From contig JAKGHH010000005.1 of assembly GCA_022828595.1 (NCBI GenBank), positions 66,459,655 to 66,523,654 on the forward strand: a stretch of 64,000 nt of DNA, read 5' to 3'. The notes beneath the pieces were generated by a model. The model did no database searches. It was not told where the DNA came from and was given only the letters and a program-made list of their open reading frames with translations. Positions 47,301 through 59,100 of this stretch are shown in pieces. The first letter of the stretch is position 1, and every line of letters starts with the position of its first letter. A program made the position numbers and the translations under genes. This DNA comes from Nelumbo lutea (taxonomy: Eukaryota > Streptophyta > Magnoliopsida > Proteales > Nelumbonaceae).

Positions 47301-50300
47301 TATGGTATCAGAGCGGTTCTGCTAGGCCTGTGAGCAGATCGAACAAGCTTCAACTTGCTGTCTTCTTCAACTGAGATAAAAAAAATGCAGACCTATGACT
47401 GGTACAGATTTTTTTTAGTGTTCTTTTCCTTTTCCTTGGTCGTGTACCAAGAAGAAACTATATGACTCCAGACTGCTGAATGTTGTCTGAGAAGCTATGA
47501 GGTTCGAACCTCTTTTTTTTATGGATCGTGTGGTCCCATGTCTGAGAATTCAGATCTGTAGATCGTGGATGACATGATCTTTTAATCCTTGTGGTGTAAC
47601 CATACTGGTTTATGACCCCTCCTAGCAGTCGGATGTGTTTGGGGTGTCTGGAAGTTGGTGGAGTGTGACTGCTAGGTCAGATCAGCTCTGAGATCACCCT
47701 AAAATCTTGCCTTTTTTTGACAATCTAGGCTGGTTTGTGGTCAGATTGTGTCCAGATTGTAGTGTGTGCATGCGGGCTTCATCCTTGGTGTTTCTAGGAC
47801 TGTTTGTTTGGTGATAGGAGGGATCATAAGGTGTGTGTAAGGTCTGAAAGGTGTTTGAGTCATGTCCTCGAGAATTCTGCAACTTCAGGAATTTCAGGAG
47901 GTCAAAATGGAATGAGTGGGGGATGGATATGAGTTTCCCCATGGCTGTAATCCCCTTTGATGGACTGAACTATCTTGAATGGTCTAGGGGAGTTAAACTT
48001 TATATTACTGCTAGAGGAAAAATTGGGTATATTAATGGTAAAATCAAGGAACCAAGGACTGGTAGTGCCGAACATGACAGATGGGACCACGGAAATAGCA
48101 TGGTGATGTCATGGCTCTTGGTTTCCATGCTGCCACAAGTAAGGAAGACATTGTGGGCTGAAACAGCTTGTGAAATATGGGAACAAGCAAAATCTACCTA
48201 TTCAAAACAGAGACACTATGCAAAGATAAATCGATTACAAGCAGAATCCTCCACTTGCAAGCAAGGGGAGAGGAGTCTCTCGGTGTACTATTCAGACTTG
48301 GCATCAATTTGGGAGGAACTGGATCATTATCAAAATGTGAATTGGAAGTGCGATGAGGATGCAATGGCCTACAAATCACTTGTTTCCCAACAACAGGTAT
48401 TTGCCTTTCTTTTGGGGTTGAATCCTACATATGAATACATGGGGGTACAAATCTTAGGAAGGAAGAACCTACCTTCAGTCCAAGAAGCTTATGCCCTAGT
48501 TCAGTCTGAAGAGAGCAGAAGAAGTGTGGATGACAAAGACAAACTTTGGTGCACTCACTGTCAAAAGTCCAGACACACTAGAGACACATGTTGGGATCAA
48601 TGGGCTCAGGAATTGAGTAAGAAATCTGATCCGAGTAAGAAACCAACCCAGCAGAGTCAGAAGAAATATAACTCAACAAATGTGGCATCTCAAGAGACTA
48701 GTTCCATGGTACCCCCAAGAGCGACACTCTAGTTCTGACCCCAAGGAAGAGATCATCAACTCCTTTCGTGACCACTTGGAATTATATGGTAGGACACTTC
48801 GCCATATGGATTCTGGCCCTACTCCTTCTACCTCCTTTGCGTCTAAATCAGGTTACACTGCCACTGCCTTCCATGTGTCATCTCATACATCCGATTCCCC
48901 TAGGATAATTGACTCTGGAGCCTCAAACCACATGACTGGTAAGTCAAATTTATTTCAGGCATATAACCTCCTCTCTGGGAGAGATAAGGTGAGACTGGTT
49001 GATGGGTCTTATTCCACCATAGCTAGTCAAGGAACCATCTCCCTTCCTCTTGGTCTTACCCTCTCTAATGTGTTGCATGTTCCTAAATTACCTATCAATT
49101 TACTTTCCATTAGCAGTATTACTCATTCCTTGAATTGTTCAGTGACCTTCTTTCCTTCTTCGTGTGTGTTTCAGGATTTGACCTCGGGAGAAACGATTGG
49201 TAGAGGAAACATGGTGAATGGCCTCTACGTGTTAGAGAATAAAGTTGGTCTTGTGGCTACAGTCTTTAAATTCTTCTAGTGAAAATCATGCCTACTTATG
49301 GCATAATCGTCTTGGTCACCTTTCGTTTGAGTCTTTAAAGCTTATGTTTCCTGAGTTGTTTAAGTCTTTGTTAGTTAGTAAATTGCAGTGTCATACGTGC
49401 TAATTGAGCAAACATTGTAGAATTTCCTTTCCGTTAAGAAATAAAAGATCTAAATTTCCTTTTCATATTGTTTATTCTGATGTTTGGGGCCCTATTTCCC
49501 TACCAACTAAGACTGGATATAAATATTTCATTACGTTGATCGATGACTACTCTAGATATACTTGGTTGTATCCTATGCGATCTAGAGATGGAGTGCCAAA
49601 GATTGTGAAAAACTTTCAATGAATGGTTTTCACTCAATTTCAAACTAAAATTCACATTTTCCAACCGGACAATGCAAAAGAGTACTTCCATAGTGATCTC
49701 ACGGAGTTCTTTGCTTCATGTGGATCTCTTCATCGAAGCTCTTGTGCCAGGACACCTCAACAAAACGGTGTTGCTGAAAGGAAAAATTGTCATCTACTTG
49801 AGGTAGCTCGTGGTTTATTACTTCATATGAATGTTCCAAAACGTTTTTGGATGGATGTTGTTATGTGTGCTGCATATATCATCAACCTATGCCATCTCGG
49901 TTACTAGAGTATAAGGCCCCACATCAGCTCTTGTTTCCTACAACTCCGTTGTCCCCCATTCCAATGCGTGTCTTTGGGGTGCCGTCGCTTCGTTCATGAC
50001 TTGTCTCCTACTCGCAGTAAACTCGATCCTTGTGCCACTCCTTGTGTTTTTCTTGGTTATCCGTTATCTCAAAAGGGTTACCGCTGCTATGGTCCTATTT
50101 CACGTAAGTACTATGTCTCCATGGATGTATCATTCTTTGAGAGTCAACCTTTCTTCTCGGTTTCTCCTCGGGGGGAGAGTAGGGTTGAGGAGAAACACAC
50201 TCAGGTTCAACTACCTCCTCTTCCCAACCCTTCTCCATCTCAGGTCTTTGCCACCATAAGAGCCAGCAGAGTTCAAGAGCCGTGGAACCTGAAACTATGC

Positions 50301-53300
50301 AACTAAGATCATCGGACTCTCTAGAGGTAGATCCTCCTCATCAGTCAGGTACACTTGTTCCCATTGATATGCCTGAATCTCTTAACATTGATCCTTCTGT
50401 TGTTAATGATCTTGATGTTCCTATTGATAAGAGAAAGGGTGTTAGGTTTTGCACTACTAATCATCCTATCTCTCATTTTGTGTCCTATGATCATATTTCA
50501 CCTTCATACCGTGCATTCCTTTCCTTTATTGACATTGTCTCTGTTCCTAAGAATGTGGCAGAAGCTTTATCCAAACCTGAACGGACAGATGCAATGAAGG
50601 AAGAAATTAATGCCTTACACAAAAATGGCACCTAGGAGTTAGTGGATCTTCCTGAAGGGAAGGAACCAATGGGTTGCAAATGGGTATTCACAGTAAAGCA
50701 TAGAGCTGATGGTTCAGTAGAAAGATATAAAGTTAGATTGGTGGCCAAAGGGTTTACACAAGTGTATGAAGTAGACTATGCAGAGACCTTTGCACCAGTG
50801 GCCAAGATAAATTCAATCAGAATCCTCCTCTCACTGGCAGCTAACCTTGATTGGGAACTTCATCAGTTGGATATCAAGAATGCATTCTTGAAAGGTGACC
50901 TAGAGGAAGAGGTTTACATGACTCAACCTCCAGGTTTCTATGCCAAAGGTAGTGAGTAGAAGGTGTGCAAGTTAAAAAAATCTTTATATGGGTTGAAGCA
51001 ATCACCTCGGGCCTGGTTTAGTAGGTTTCATTTAGCAGTGCAACAAATGGGATTCAAACAATGCCAGTCAGATCATACTTTATTTGTGAAAAAAGGTAAA
51101 AGGAAATTGCAGCTTTAATTGTCTATGTTGATGACATAGTAATCACAGGAGATTGGAAGACTGAAATACAGAAACTAAAGAAATTCCTAGTCACTCAATT
51201 TGAGGTGAAAGATCTAGGCCCCTTACGTTATTTTCTTGGAATTGAAGTTGCCCGCTCAAAAAGTGGCAACTTTATTTCCCAAAGAAAATATGTACTAGAT
51301 CTATTAGAGGATATAGGCAAGTTGGGAGTGAAACCAATTGATTCACCCATTGAACCCAACCATCAGCTAGGAGACAATCAGGGGGAGTGTTTGAAAGATG
51401 TAAAGAAGTTCCAAAGACTTATAGGGAGACTCTTATATTTGTCTATGACCAGACCTGATATTGCCTATGTAGTGGGTGTTCTTAGTCGGATCATGCATAA
51501 TCCTAAGACAACTCACTTTGAAGCTGAAGAAAGAATCCTTAGATACCTCAAGAAGTTCCTAGGAGCTGGTTTGCTTTTCCAGAAACATGGGCATTTGAAA
51601 GTGGAGGTGTACAAATGTTGATTGGGCAGGGGCAATCGATGATAGAAAATCTACCAGTGGGTATTGTACCTTTGTGGGAGGAAACCTAGTCACCTGGAGA
51701 AGTAAGAAGCAAAGTGTGGTGGCTAGATCCAGTGTTGAGGCAGAATACAGAGCCATGTCTCATGGAATTGCTGAAATGATGTGGACAAAAAAATTGTTAG
51801 GAGAGTTGGGTTTTGCAGTTAACAAACCTATATCACTCTACTGTGACAACAAGGCTGTTATCAACATTGTTGCTAACCTAGTCCTCCATGATAGAACAAA
51901 ACATATTGAAGTGGACAAGCATTTTATTAGAGAAAAACTGGTGAGCGGAGAAGTGTGCACTCCTTATGTTAGTTCAGAGGAACAACTTGCAGACATCTTC
52001 ACCAAGGGCCTTCAACACGTGCGGCATAATAATTTGTGTGACAAGTTGGGCATGATTGATATCCATGTCCCAACTTGAGGGTGAGTGTTGGAATGTTGGC
52101 TTTATTTATTATGTTTGTATTCTGCTGAGTTAGGGTCCGTTTGGACAAATTAAAGCAGTTTTTTCTTTTGTTTTCATCTATAACTTAAGTAGGGGCATAA
52201 GGGTCCTTTCCCTTCTATTTATGGTCGCCCTATATATCTATATATATATATTAATATAAGTTGGCGCCGCCAGCACTGTAGCAGACTACAAATCTCTCTC
52301 TTCTCTTCTCTCCTCTCTTCTCCTCTGTTCGGTTGTTAATAGAAACCTAATTATGTTACCGTAGCCTTTTTCTTTCTTTCTTTTTTCTTTTTTTTTTTTT
52401 TTGGGGGGGGGGGGGGATCCTTTACAAACTACCCTACATGGGAACTCAAATACCAACTCTAACTACTAGAAGGGTCATTACCCAATGTTGGTGTTGGCTA
52501 TCTAGGGTCTTGGGAGGGGAGGACTAGATATGGACCTAAAATTTGGCACTTTTGCATAAAGTGGCTACTCTCAAATTCCAACTCACATTAGCCTGAGATT
52601 TTACACCCCTACCAACTCTAATTGCTAAAACACTAAATATCAATTAATAATCCTACTACAACTTAAAAATCAATTACTAACCCTACTACAACTTACCAAA
52701 TGAACACCAACCAAGAAATAATAAAAATATTGACCAGAAATTAGAAAAAAAAAAAGTAATTAGCACATAAACACCATTTACCAGGACATAGTGAGAGCAA
52801 CTAGTACAGCATTTTTCTTAAAAGGTAGGGTAAAATTGTATTAATCAAAAAGAAGTATACAAGTAAGTTAGTTCACTGTACAAAAAGATTCTGCACATAT
52901 GAACCATTAAGAGACCCCAAAAATGTAAACAGCAAAAAAAGAAGACAAAAGATCATCATCCTTGAACCGTAGGTTAATACTCAACCAGCTTCTAAGGTTT
53001 TCAATAATTTGTTTAATCAACACCTCTTCTTGAGACTGTTTTTGGTAAAAAACCCTCCTATTCCTTTCACCCCAAATAGCCCGAACTACTGCAGCATTTC
53101 ATAACATTTTTAGTGGATACTTTTGGAGATACAAGAAAAGAAAAACAGTTACTATGGTAACAGTATGAATTTCATTCAAATAAAGCCATACTACCCAAAA
53201 AACTGGATAGCATGGATCAATACAAAAGCCCAAAGTCAATAGTAATTTTGAAAGGTAAGTAGTACAAGTTAATCCCTGGCCTTGGCAATATCCATACAAG

Positions 53301-56300
53301 ATTTTCCCTAGTTACACCTAGGGGTGAGCAAAAAAATCTGAAAAACCGAATCGACCGAAACCGAACCGAAAAATCGGTTAACCGAACTAGTCGGTTCGAT
53401 TTCGGTTCGACATTCTTAAAAAACCAATAGTTTCGGTTCGGTTTCGATTAACCATTTAAAAAACTGACGGTTAACCGAACCGACCGATATATACAATACA
53501 ACATAATATTATATATGTTATATTATTTTTTTATTTTTTTTAATTCGAATAAAAGAGTTCGGCAATATGCTTCAGCCTTTCTCTTTCAAATTTCAACCTT
53601 TTTCGGCAGTGCCAAACTGCTAGTCTAACAGTCTCCAATATTGTCCATCGCCCATTGGTTCTTTTTTATCTTTTCCCAACATTACCAATCTGCCAGTCTG
53701 GCATTTTCTCTTTTGTTTCATTCAGTCTCTCATTTTTCAACTTTTCTCTTTGGTCTCTCTCACTCTTTCATTTCTGTCAGTCTCACTCTCTCGCTCTTTC
53801 ATTTCTCTTTTGTGTTTTGCCTTTCTCTCACTCTCTCATTTCTCTACTTTTGTCTCTCATTTGTCTTGTTCTCCAATCCCCACACCAGACGGCCACGCGG
53901 TCCACGTCAACCACCAGCACGGCAGCACCAGCGGCAGCGCCGGTCGCCGCCTCATCGGCAAGCAAGCACCAATAGTCCAACAGGCTTCCATCTCTCTTCT
54001 CTCTCTCACCTCTCCTCTCTGCGTCTCCGCCAGGCACCACCAACCAATGCCGACACCGACAACAACCACCGTCTTAATGAAAAATCCACCATCTTCATGA
54101 AAAATGAAAAAAGAAATGAAAAATCCACCACCGATAGCAACCACCATCCACCAACAGTTTTAGTTTTTTTTTTTTATTTTAAGTGCATAAGAAAACCAAA
54201 AAACCGAACCGTGGTTAACCGGTGAACCAGTTACCTGATTGCATCGGTTCGGTTTCGGTTTGAATATTTAAAAAACCAATCAGGTCGGTTTGGTTTGAAA
54301 AAAAATACCCCACAGTTCGGTTAACCGAACTATGAGCACCCCTAGTTACACCCATTTTAGCTAGGGAATCAGCCAAGTATTTGCTGTCCTAGGGACCCAC
54401 CTGAATGAGTTATTCAGGTTGTGTCCTAGAGCCTATACCTGTCTATCCATTGACTGGTACCTCCACAGAATATCCTCTTCTATTCTCACCCAATTAAAAA
54501 GAACTTGACAGTCCCCTTCAACAATTAATATATCCATCTATGCATATGTACCAAACATAGGCCACAGAACTAGAATTTCAGCCTTGAGAGAGACAGAGTT
54601 ACTATGCCCAATGGGCCCTTTATAGCTGAGAACACTGCTTTAGCAGTCTCTAAAGACACCACCAGTTCTAGAAGCCCCTGGGTCACCTAAACTACCATCA
54701 AAATTTAATTTTGACTTCACCTACTTCAAGCACGCTCCAGTGCTTTTGTCTTTGCTGATTTCTCACTTGATAGGCAACAATTATTTGCCATCCTCTCCAT
54801 AGGCCATTAACAGACACACCACATGCCAAAACTAAATGGGCAATTCTCACCATGGTAAGGCCAATAAAGAAGTTAGTATCTAATTCTTTACCTTAAAATA
54901 TCTTGCCATTTCTGTCAACCCCAATGCCCCCATAAAAGTCACTCTCCCCATCCTCAAAAGACAGATCCCAAGCAACAATACCCAGAAAATATGCCCTCAA
55001 ATCCAGCTATCTCAAAAACTAATTACAACTGCCCCCCCCCCCCCCAAAGCAGACACTTTCTCCACTAACCTGCCATCCTCACACTACCCTCTAGCATACC
55101 CCTATCTCTGAAATTACTGACATCAAAACTATTTAGTTAATTCAATGGATGTGACTTCAGAATATTTAAACTTGTCCCTTTCTTCTAGTTCTCCGCAATC
55201 TGCATTGTCTCTTCGGAGGGTCTCATAATGGAACTTGCTTGTCTAATCAGTAAAGGTTGCTGCATCATCTTCTTTAATATTTACTCAACATCTTAATCCT
55301 TTTTTTTTTGTTTGTTATGCTTTTTGGAAGGCAGCATAATGTCACAAAATTGTTTCAACCTTATCATTTTAGTTCCATAATAGGGGTCATTACTTGGTGT
55401 AATGCTATTGGAAAATTCTTGGGCTGACAAGCATGAGAATGTGGGTTCAAGTCTGAGATCATCCACTGTGTGCAAAAAATGTCAAAGGCTTTCAGTCCAC
55501 ACCTCCAAAGACCCTACATAACTGGGATCAACATTGGGTAATGGCCTTTTATTTTAGTTCCAAGATATATTCCACATGTTGGCCAAAGAGTTCAGTTATT
55601 ACAAAATTTCTGAACATGTTTCCTTCCAAGAAAATTGAGGGTCATTCATAAATAAAGAGTTCATTGATCAATTTCAGTAAAAAAAAAAGTTAAAACAAGT
55701 GCAAGATTTAGTACTAGGATGCTCCATGCATGTTATAAAGCCAAAACCATGTTAGTTTTATACAATTATAGAGTCAAAAACGTCATGCATATAAAATTGA
55801 TGCATCAACCAGTTTGTGCAGATGAAGAGAGCCTCTCTCCACATGAAGAACTGACTATGGTATATAAACCTATGGCAAAGGGCAACATATTGTTATCTAG
55901 AGAGTAATAATCACATTGTCAAATTGCAAACTCTATTGCTTTTGAATAAAATTTTCAGTTAACTTTGCACCAAAAAAAAAAAAAAAAAAAGCCTATTCTT
56001 ACAAATGAAACTCTAGTTCTTTTTATTTTCCTTTTTACCGGGGGTAGATCAGATGCAAATTCATGAGTACCTTATATAATATCTGAAACTCTAAAAGGTT
56101 GGTACTTTATATTAGATGGTACAAAATGAAAAAGGGGCATATAAACACCCTAGAGAAACATATTTACACACTCTGCAACATCCCAACCCCACCCAAATAA
56201 AACAATTCGACCAGCATCTGCAAATATAGCAAATCCAGGTAAACAAAGACAAGTCCATACCCAATCAGCATCAAGGCCACCACCAGGTACTAATACATTT

Positions 56301-58627
56301 ATTTCACTTGACTTAGCAGTTGTTATAGAAGCCCCCAGAGACTCTTTACTCAGATATAATTGGCAGCCTCCTGTATTGTCCACTGAAATTGTTGGAGCCG
56401 AGCCCTGAAAGCAGTAGAAGAGGGTTGCTAGAACGAACTAAAAAAATCTCACTGCTCTGGTAAGCAAATAAAAAGAAAAAGTAAAAGAAGCAAACTATAA
56501 TCCATTCTCATATTTAGGTGAATGCACCTTCTTCTAATTGATAAATTTTTGCATAACCATTTAAAACTCAAAAGCAAGAATTCCAAGAATCAGAAATAGA
56601 TGTATACCTGGCATTGCAACTCAATAGCATTACAGTTCACGATCTCACAAGCTGCTACAACATCCTTTATTTCAACCATAAAAGCCACAGATCAGAGTCA
56701 AGTCCAATCTATGTTCAAGTCTCATGCAATAATAGAATAGCCATTTTATTCACATGTACTAACCGTGAATACAATCCCCATCTTAGTGCATTTGTCAACT
56801 GTTATATTATTCACTTTCCCTGCAAATTGTTTAGGTAATAATAAATTCATTTGCTTTCTGATAATAAAACCTAGAAAAGTTTATTCAAGGACTGGATGCC
56901 CAACCTTGTTATATACAAGTAGTTGGATAACCAGCCCAAAAATACTGGTACAGCTTATGGGAAGCAGCAATTACCTTGGATTTGCAAAACAGAGTCCTTG
57001 CACCCAAAAACATATACAGATTGTTTTGCATCACAATCATCAATAACCAAGTTCTTTCTCCCAATTTGATTCTCAACCACCCACCTGTTAAATATGTAAC
57101 AATAGACAAATCAAATACCAAATCCACCTCTTACATAAGTATAAAGCTTATCAAGAAAGATGCTTCCTGAAACATGGCTAGCTTTCAATGTTAAAGAAAT
57201 TCTTAGGATCCTCACTTGCGACCCATTTGAAGCTCCAACTTTGGAGGTCCTGCCTTAGAAAATGATGGAGAACTAGTGCGTGCATCTTTTTCACTGGAAC
57301 CAACAATGCTAGTTCTATTAGCACGGTTCTTTGTCTTCATATCATCCGTTACCTTTCTTAGACCTATGAAGGAAGGATTCAAATTAAAATGACATTATAA
57401 GCCATCTAAAAAAAGAGATGATTCCATCAAATATAGAATATATTGTTCCATTACCAGCAGCCACAGGCTTCCCTGAATTGATTTCTCGAAATACTGCTGC
57501 CAACCCTTCCTTTGAACGCGATGATGAAGTGCCAGAAGATTCAGGCGTAAGGAGAGAAATGGGTGGAGGAGGTGGAGGGGCAGGGGCATTTATTGGGGAA
57601 GCTTTTGATAGAGCTGATACTGGGGGGGAAGCTTTTGATGGAGCTGATACTGGGGTAGTAGCTGTTTTTCCAGTAGGATTCCATACAAGGCCCAAAGGAT
57701 AAAAACTTTTAACATAATCCCTCAAGCCTGGCATGTAAAGCTCCTTTAGAGCTTTAGCCCACTCCACATGATTAGGGTCTTTACTCTTGTACTCCACGAG
57801 AACCTGATTTAAAAAGTGGAAAGTCAGTATTAACCTGCAGAATTCACATTGGCTTAAGTAGACTAACATCACAGGATGAAATAATTCCAGTCCATGAACC
57901 AAATAAAAACTAAAAGTTCATAATAAGGGAAGCCCAAAAATGTGACACAATAAATAGGTTTCACTTTTATAGATTATTTTAGTAGACAAATGTTTTAAAA
58001 TCAAGCATAATTTAAAATATAAGGAATGCTTTTATAGCATTAAGCAATAAAGAAGAAATGCATTTCTTCTAAACCCCGTGATTCTATTGCTAATATGAGT
58101 TTTTATTTTAAAGTAAACATCAAATTTTTCATTTTTCTCTTAAAAGAGAGAAGAATATACAAGAGGGCAATTTGATCTTAAAAGCATCAAAACGAAACAA
58201 GGATCTAAGCAATATATTGCCCCTAGCCCTTTGTTTCCCCACTAAGAAAAACATGCTCCTGTTGCATAGTGGTAAACTATTAAAAGTCAAATCACCTCTT
58301 TTATACCTTGTTGTTGTAGAACTCTGCCATTTGCCAACTTTCTTCCACATGTGTGATAGGAAGACTCATACCTTGAAAAAGAAAGGAGAAAGAAACATAG
58401 TTGCTAAACTGAAACCATCTGCTTTTAGCATAGGAACATTAATACACAATTATCTTACCACAGTCTTTGCCTAAGTATGCAATCCAAGCTAAAGCTGTGA
58501 GACTGTCAGCAACAGCCTTGAAGTGGTTGAAGAAATCAGATCGTCTTCCTTCAGTCAATGCATTTGCCTTCACGATCACTTCATTCAGTGGCTTGAGAAA
58601 TTCCGCCATACCTCCAATGTCAGGTTT
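44350..58627 (-). CDS. CAP1: Adenylyl cyclase-associated protein (CAP), 5' exons missing
   Basis: CAP binds G-actin and works with cofilin to recycle actin monomers in the cytosol. Exons on the minus strand: 58627-58459, 58371-58307, 57803-57455, 57363-57216, 57084-56975, 56819-56764, 56664-56608, 56404-56261, 44436-44350; all GT-AG, in frame, 394 residues to the stop. The N-terminal helical domain is seen from [17 protein letters not shown] through [13 protein letters not shown] and [18 protein letters not shown] to [20 protein letters not shown]; then a proline-rich linker with polyproline [10 protein letters not shown], a WH2-like [12 protein letters not shown], and the C-terminal CARP beta-helix ([47 protein letters not shown]). 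About 80 N-terminal residues expected from homologues are not found before the gypsy element at 59.1 kb. The last intron is 11.8 kb and full of transposons. Frames are intact, so the gene is probably functional. Confidence 0.94.
44437..47031. other. CAP last intron, part 3' of the copia element
   Basis: Non-coding in appearance. Unclassified repetitive-looking DNA between 45500 and 46800 includes a 77-codon open frame at 46578 that I cannot assign. Confidence 0.4.
47032..47302 (+). repeat. 5' LTR of copia element
   Basis: Begins TATTGGAATG (a change from the TGTTGGAATG seen in the 3' LTR) and ends TTAATA immediately before the primer site. It contains a CTATATATG TATA-like stretch near 47183 and a TTCTC-rich tail. 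Confidence 0.85.
47303..47314 (+). other. Primer-binding site (tRNA-iMet)
   Basis: TGGTATCAGAGC directly follows the 5' LTR. Confidence 0.9.
47862..48731 (+). pseudogene. copia gag
   Basis: The open stretch from about 47900 reads [18 protein letters not shown], the copia gag core, and ends in an intact CCHC zinc knuckle ([14 protein letters not shown] at about 48550). The likely start at 47862 is out of frame with the body, so early frameshifts have silenced it. The intact product would coat the element RNA in particles. Confidence 0.85.
48732..52078 (+). pseudogene. copia pol (protease, integrase, reverse transcriptase, RNase H), broken
   Basis: Protease motif DSGASNHMT at about 48910; integrase segments [13 protein letters not shown] (about 49480-49570), QPDNAKEYF and [12 protein letters not shown] (about 49660-49790); reverse transcriptase [29 protein letters not shown] (about 50670-50920), [15 protein letters not shown] (about 50970) and YVDD (about 51122); RNase [19 protein letters not shown] and [10 protein letters not shown] to the terminal stop at 52078. 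In-frame stops occur at least near 49405, 49619, 50635, 50957 and 51117, with frameshifts besides. It is not translatable as a polyprotein. Confidence 0.9.
52086..52341 (+). repeat. 3' LTR of copia element
   Basis: Begins TGTTGGAATG after the purine-rich TTGAGGGTGAG and ends TTAATA. It differs from the 5' LTR by substitutions, an (AT)n expansion and small indels. Confidence 0.85.
52380..52417. repeat. Poly-T/poly-G tract
   Basis: A TTTC-rich tract, then about 17 T and 14 G. Homopolymers this long can also be assembly or sequencing artefacts. Confidence 0.8.
52472..52605 (-). mobile_element. SINE, degenerate copy (minus strand)
   Basis: Its complement aligns with the SINE at 55378-55550 along the tail (CCCTA, CAACATTGGGTAATG). 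The B-box region is mutated. It lies inverted relative to that copy. Confidence 0.55.
52950..53318 (-). mobile_element. LINE remnant, distal part
   Basis: Continues the relic at 54345-55010 across the hAT-like insertion at 53319. It includes a [15 protein letters not shown] peptide (about 53050-53090) typical of plant LINE ORF2 C-terminal regions. Stops are frequent. Confidence 0.45.
53319..54344. mobile_element. hAT-like element with CGGTTCGGTT arms and GC-rich cargo
   Basis: Perfect 8-bp duplication gttacacc (53311-53318, 54345-54352). Ends TAGGGGTGAGCA and TGAGCACCCCTA. The arms (about 200 bp left, 170 bp right) repeat CCGAACCGA and GGTTCGGTTTCGG words on both strands. The centre (about 53560-54160) is different: a CT-rich stretch followed by a GC-rich block (53880-53970) with open frames but no known domain, plausibly captured host DNA. 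It is inserted in a LINE relic inside CAP intron 9. Confidence 0.85.
54345..55010 (-). mobile_element. LINE ORF2 relic with RNase H-like domain
   Basis: The minus-strand translation gives [19 protein letters not shown] (about 54690), [14 protein letters not shown] (about 54510) and [20 protein letters not shown] (about 54360), matching the C-terminal RNase H (RVT_3) of plant LINEs. Stops and frameshifts interrupt it. Confidence 0.6.
55378..55550 (+). mobile_element. tRNA-derived SINE with 12-bp target duplication
   Basis: Flanked by perfect attttagttcca (55366-55377, 55551-55562). It contains a B-box-like GGTTCAAGTCT at about 55443-55453 and an A-box-like TTGGTGTAATGCTATTGG about 40 bases upstream, as in RNA polymerase III promoters. 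173 bp long, with no long A tail. Confidence 0.7.
55563..56260. other. CAP last intron, donor-side end
   Basis: AT-rich intron with a poly-A tract at about 55973. No element with defined ends is seen. Confidence 0.5.
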
Positions 58628-59100
58628 CTGTACAGCCAATACAAACTCAATTGAAATTTTGCAGTAAAAGAAGTGAAAGAACCAAATACTCTATTGCATC
58701 CAACATTAACTACTATTCACCTTTTTTCATATTTAGTTTCCACCTAATATTTTTCCAAGTCTCATGTGATCTTATGTCTGGAATCAGGATTATTTAGGGG
58801 AACTTGATTTTAAGCTATTAACACATTGCTTTCTACAAAATACAGACAAACAGAAAACCTTCGAGATAGATAGAATGAAGCATACAATATTTGAGATCCA
58901 GAGACTACTTTATTAGCAAAGAAATAAGTGAGATGGAAAGACAATTTCATACTTCTATCAGAAAGCATTCTGTTGCAGAGCTGAGGGGATTTTATTTTGC
59001 TTTTAATAGAAATAAGAAACTTCCATTCATGAGAAAAAAAGTGAAAAGGGTCATTACCTGATGTAAAGGCAGCAACACTTAATTATGAAGAAACACATGA
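58628..59100. other. CAP upstream intron
   Basis: Follows the acceptor of the first CAP exon in the window. No CAP N-terminal exon was found here on the minus strand. Confidence 0.5.

Larger units (their letters stand above)
47032..52341 (+). mobile_element. Full-length but dead Ty1/copia retrotransposon in CAP intron
   Basis: 5310 bp bounded by the 5-bp duplication gaaac (47027-47031, 52342-52346). It has two similar LTRs (47032-47302 and 52086-52341), a tRNA-iMet primer site, gag, protease, integrase, reverse transcriptase and RNase H in copia order, and a purine tract before the 3' LTR. By eye the LTRs are about 90 percent identical with several indels, so insertion is not recent. Many stops and frameshifts break the coding region. 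It lies antisense to CAP. It is related in gag to the element at 1-1931, but the LTRs differ. Confidence 0.93.

Noticed and set aside
53641..54225. 194-codon plus-strand open frame in the hAT-like element
   Set aside because: It runs from a CT-rich tract through the GC-rich cargo into the repeated arm; residue use follows nucleotide repeats. Kept only as cargo, not as a gene.
55031..55047. Poly-C run as a G-quadruplex on the minus strand
   Set aside because: A single homopolymer in an intron; more likely a slippage or sequencing feature than a functional structure.
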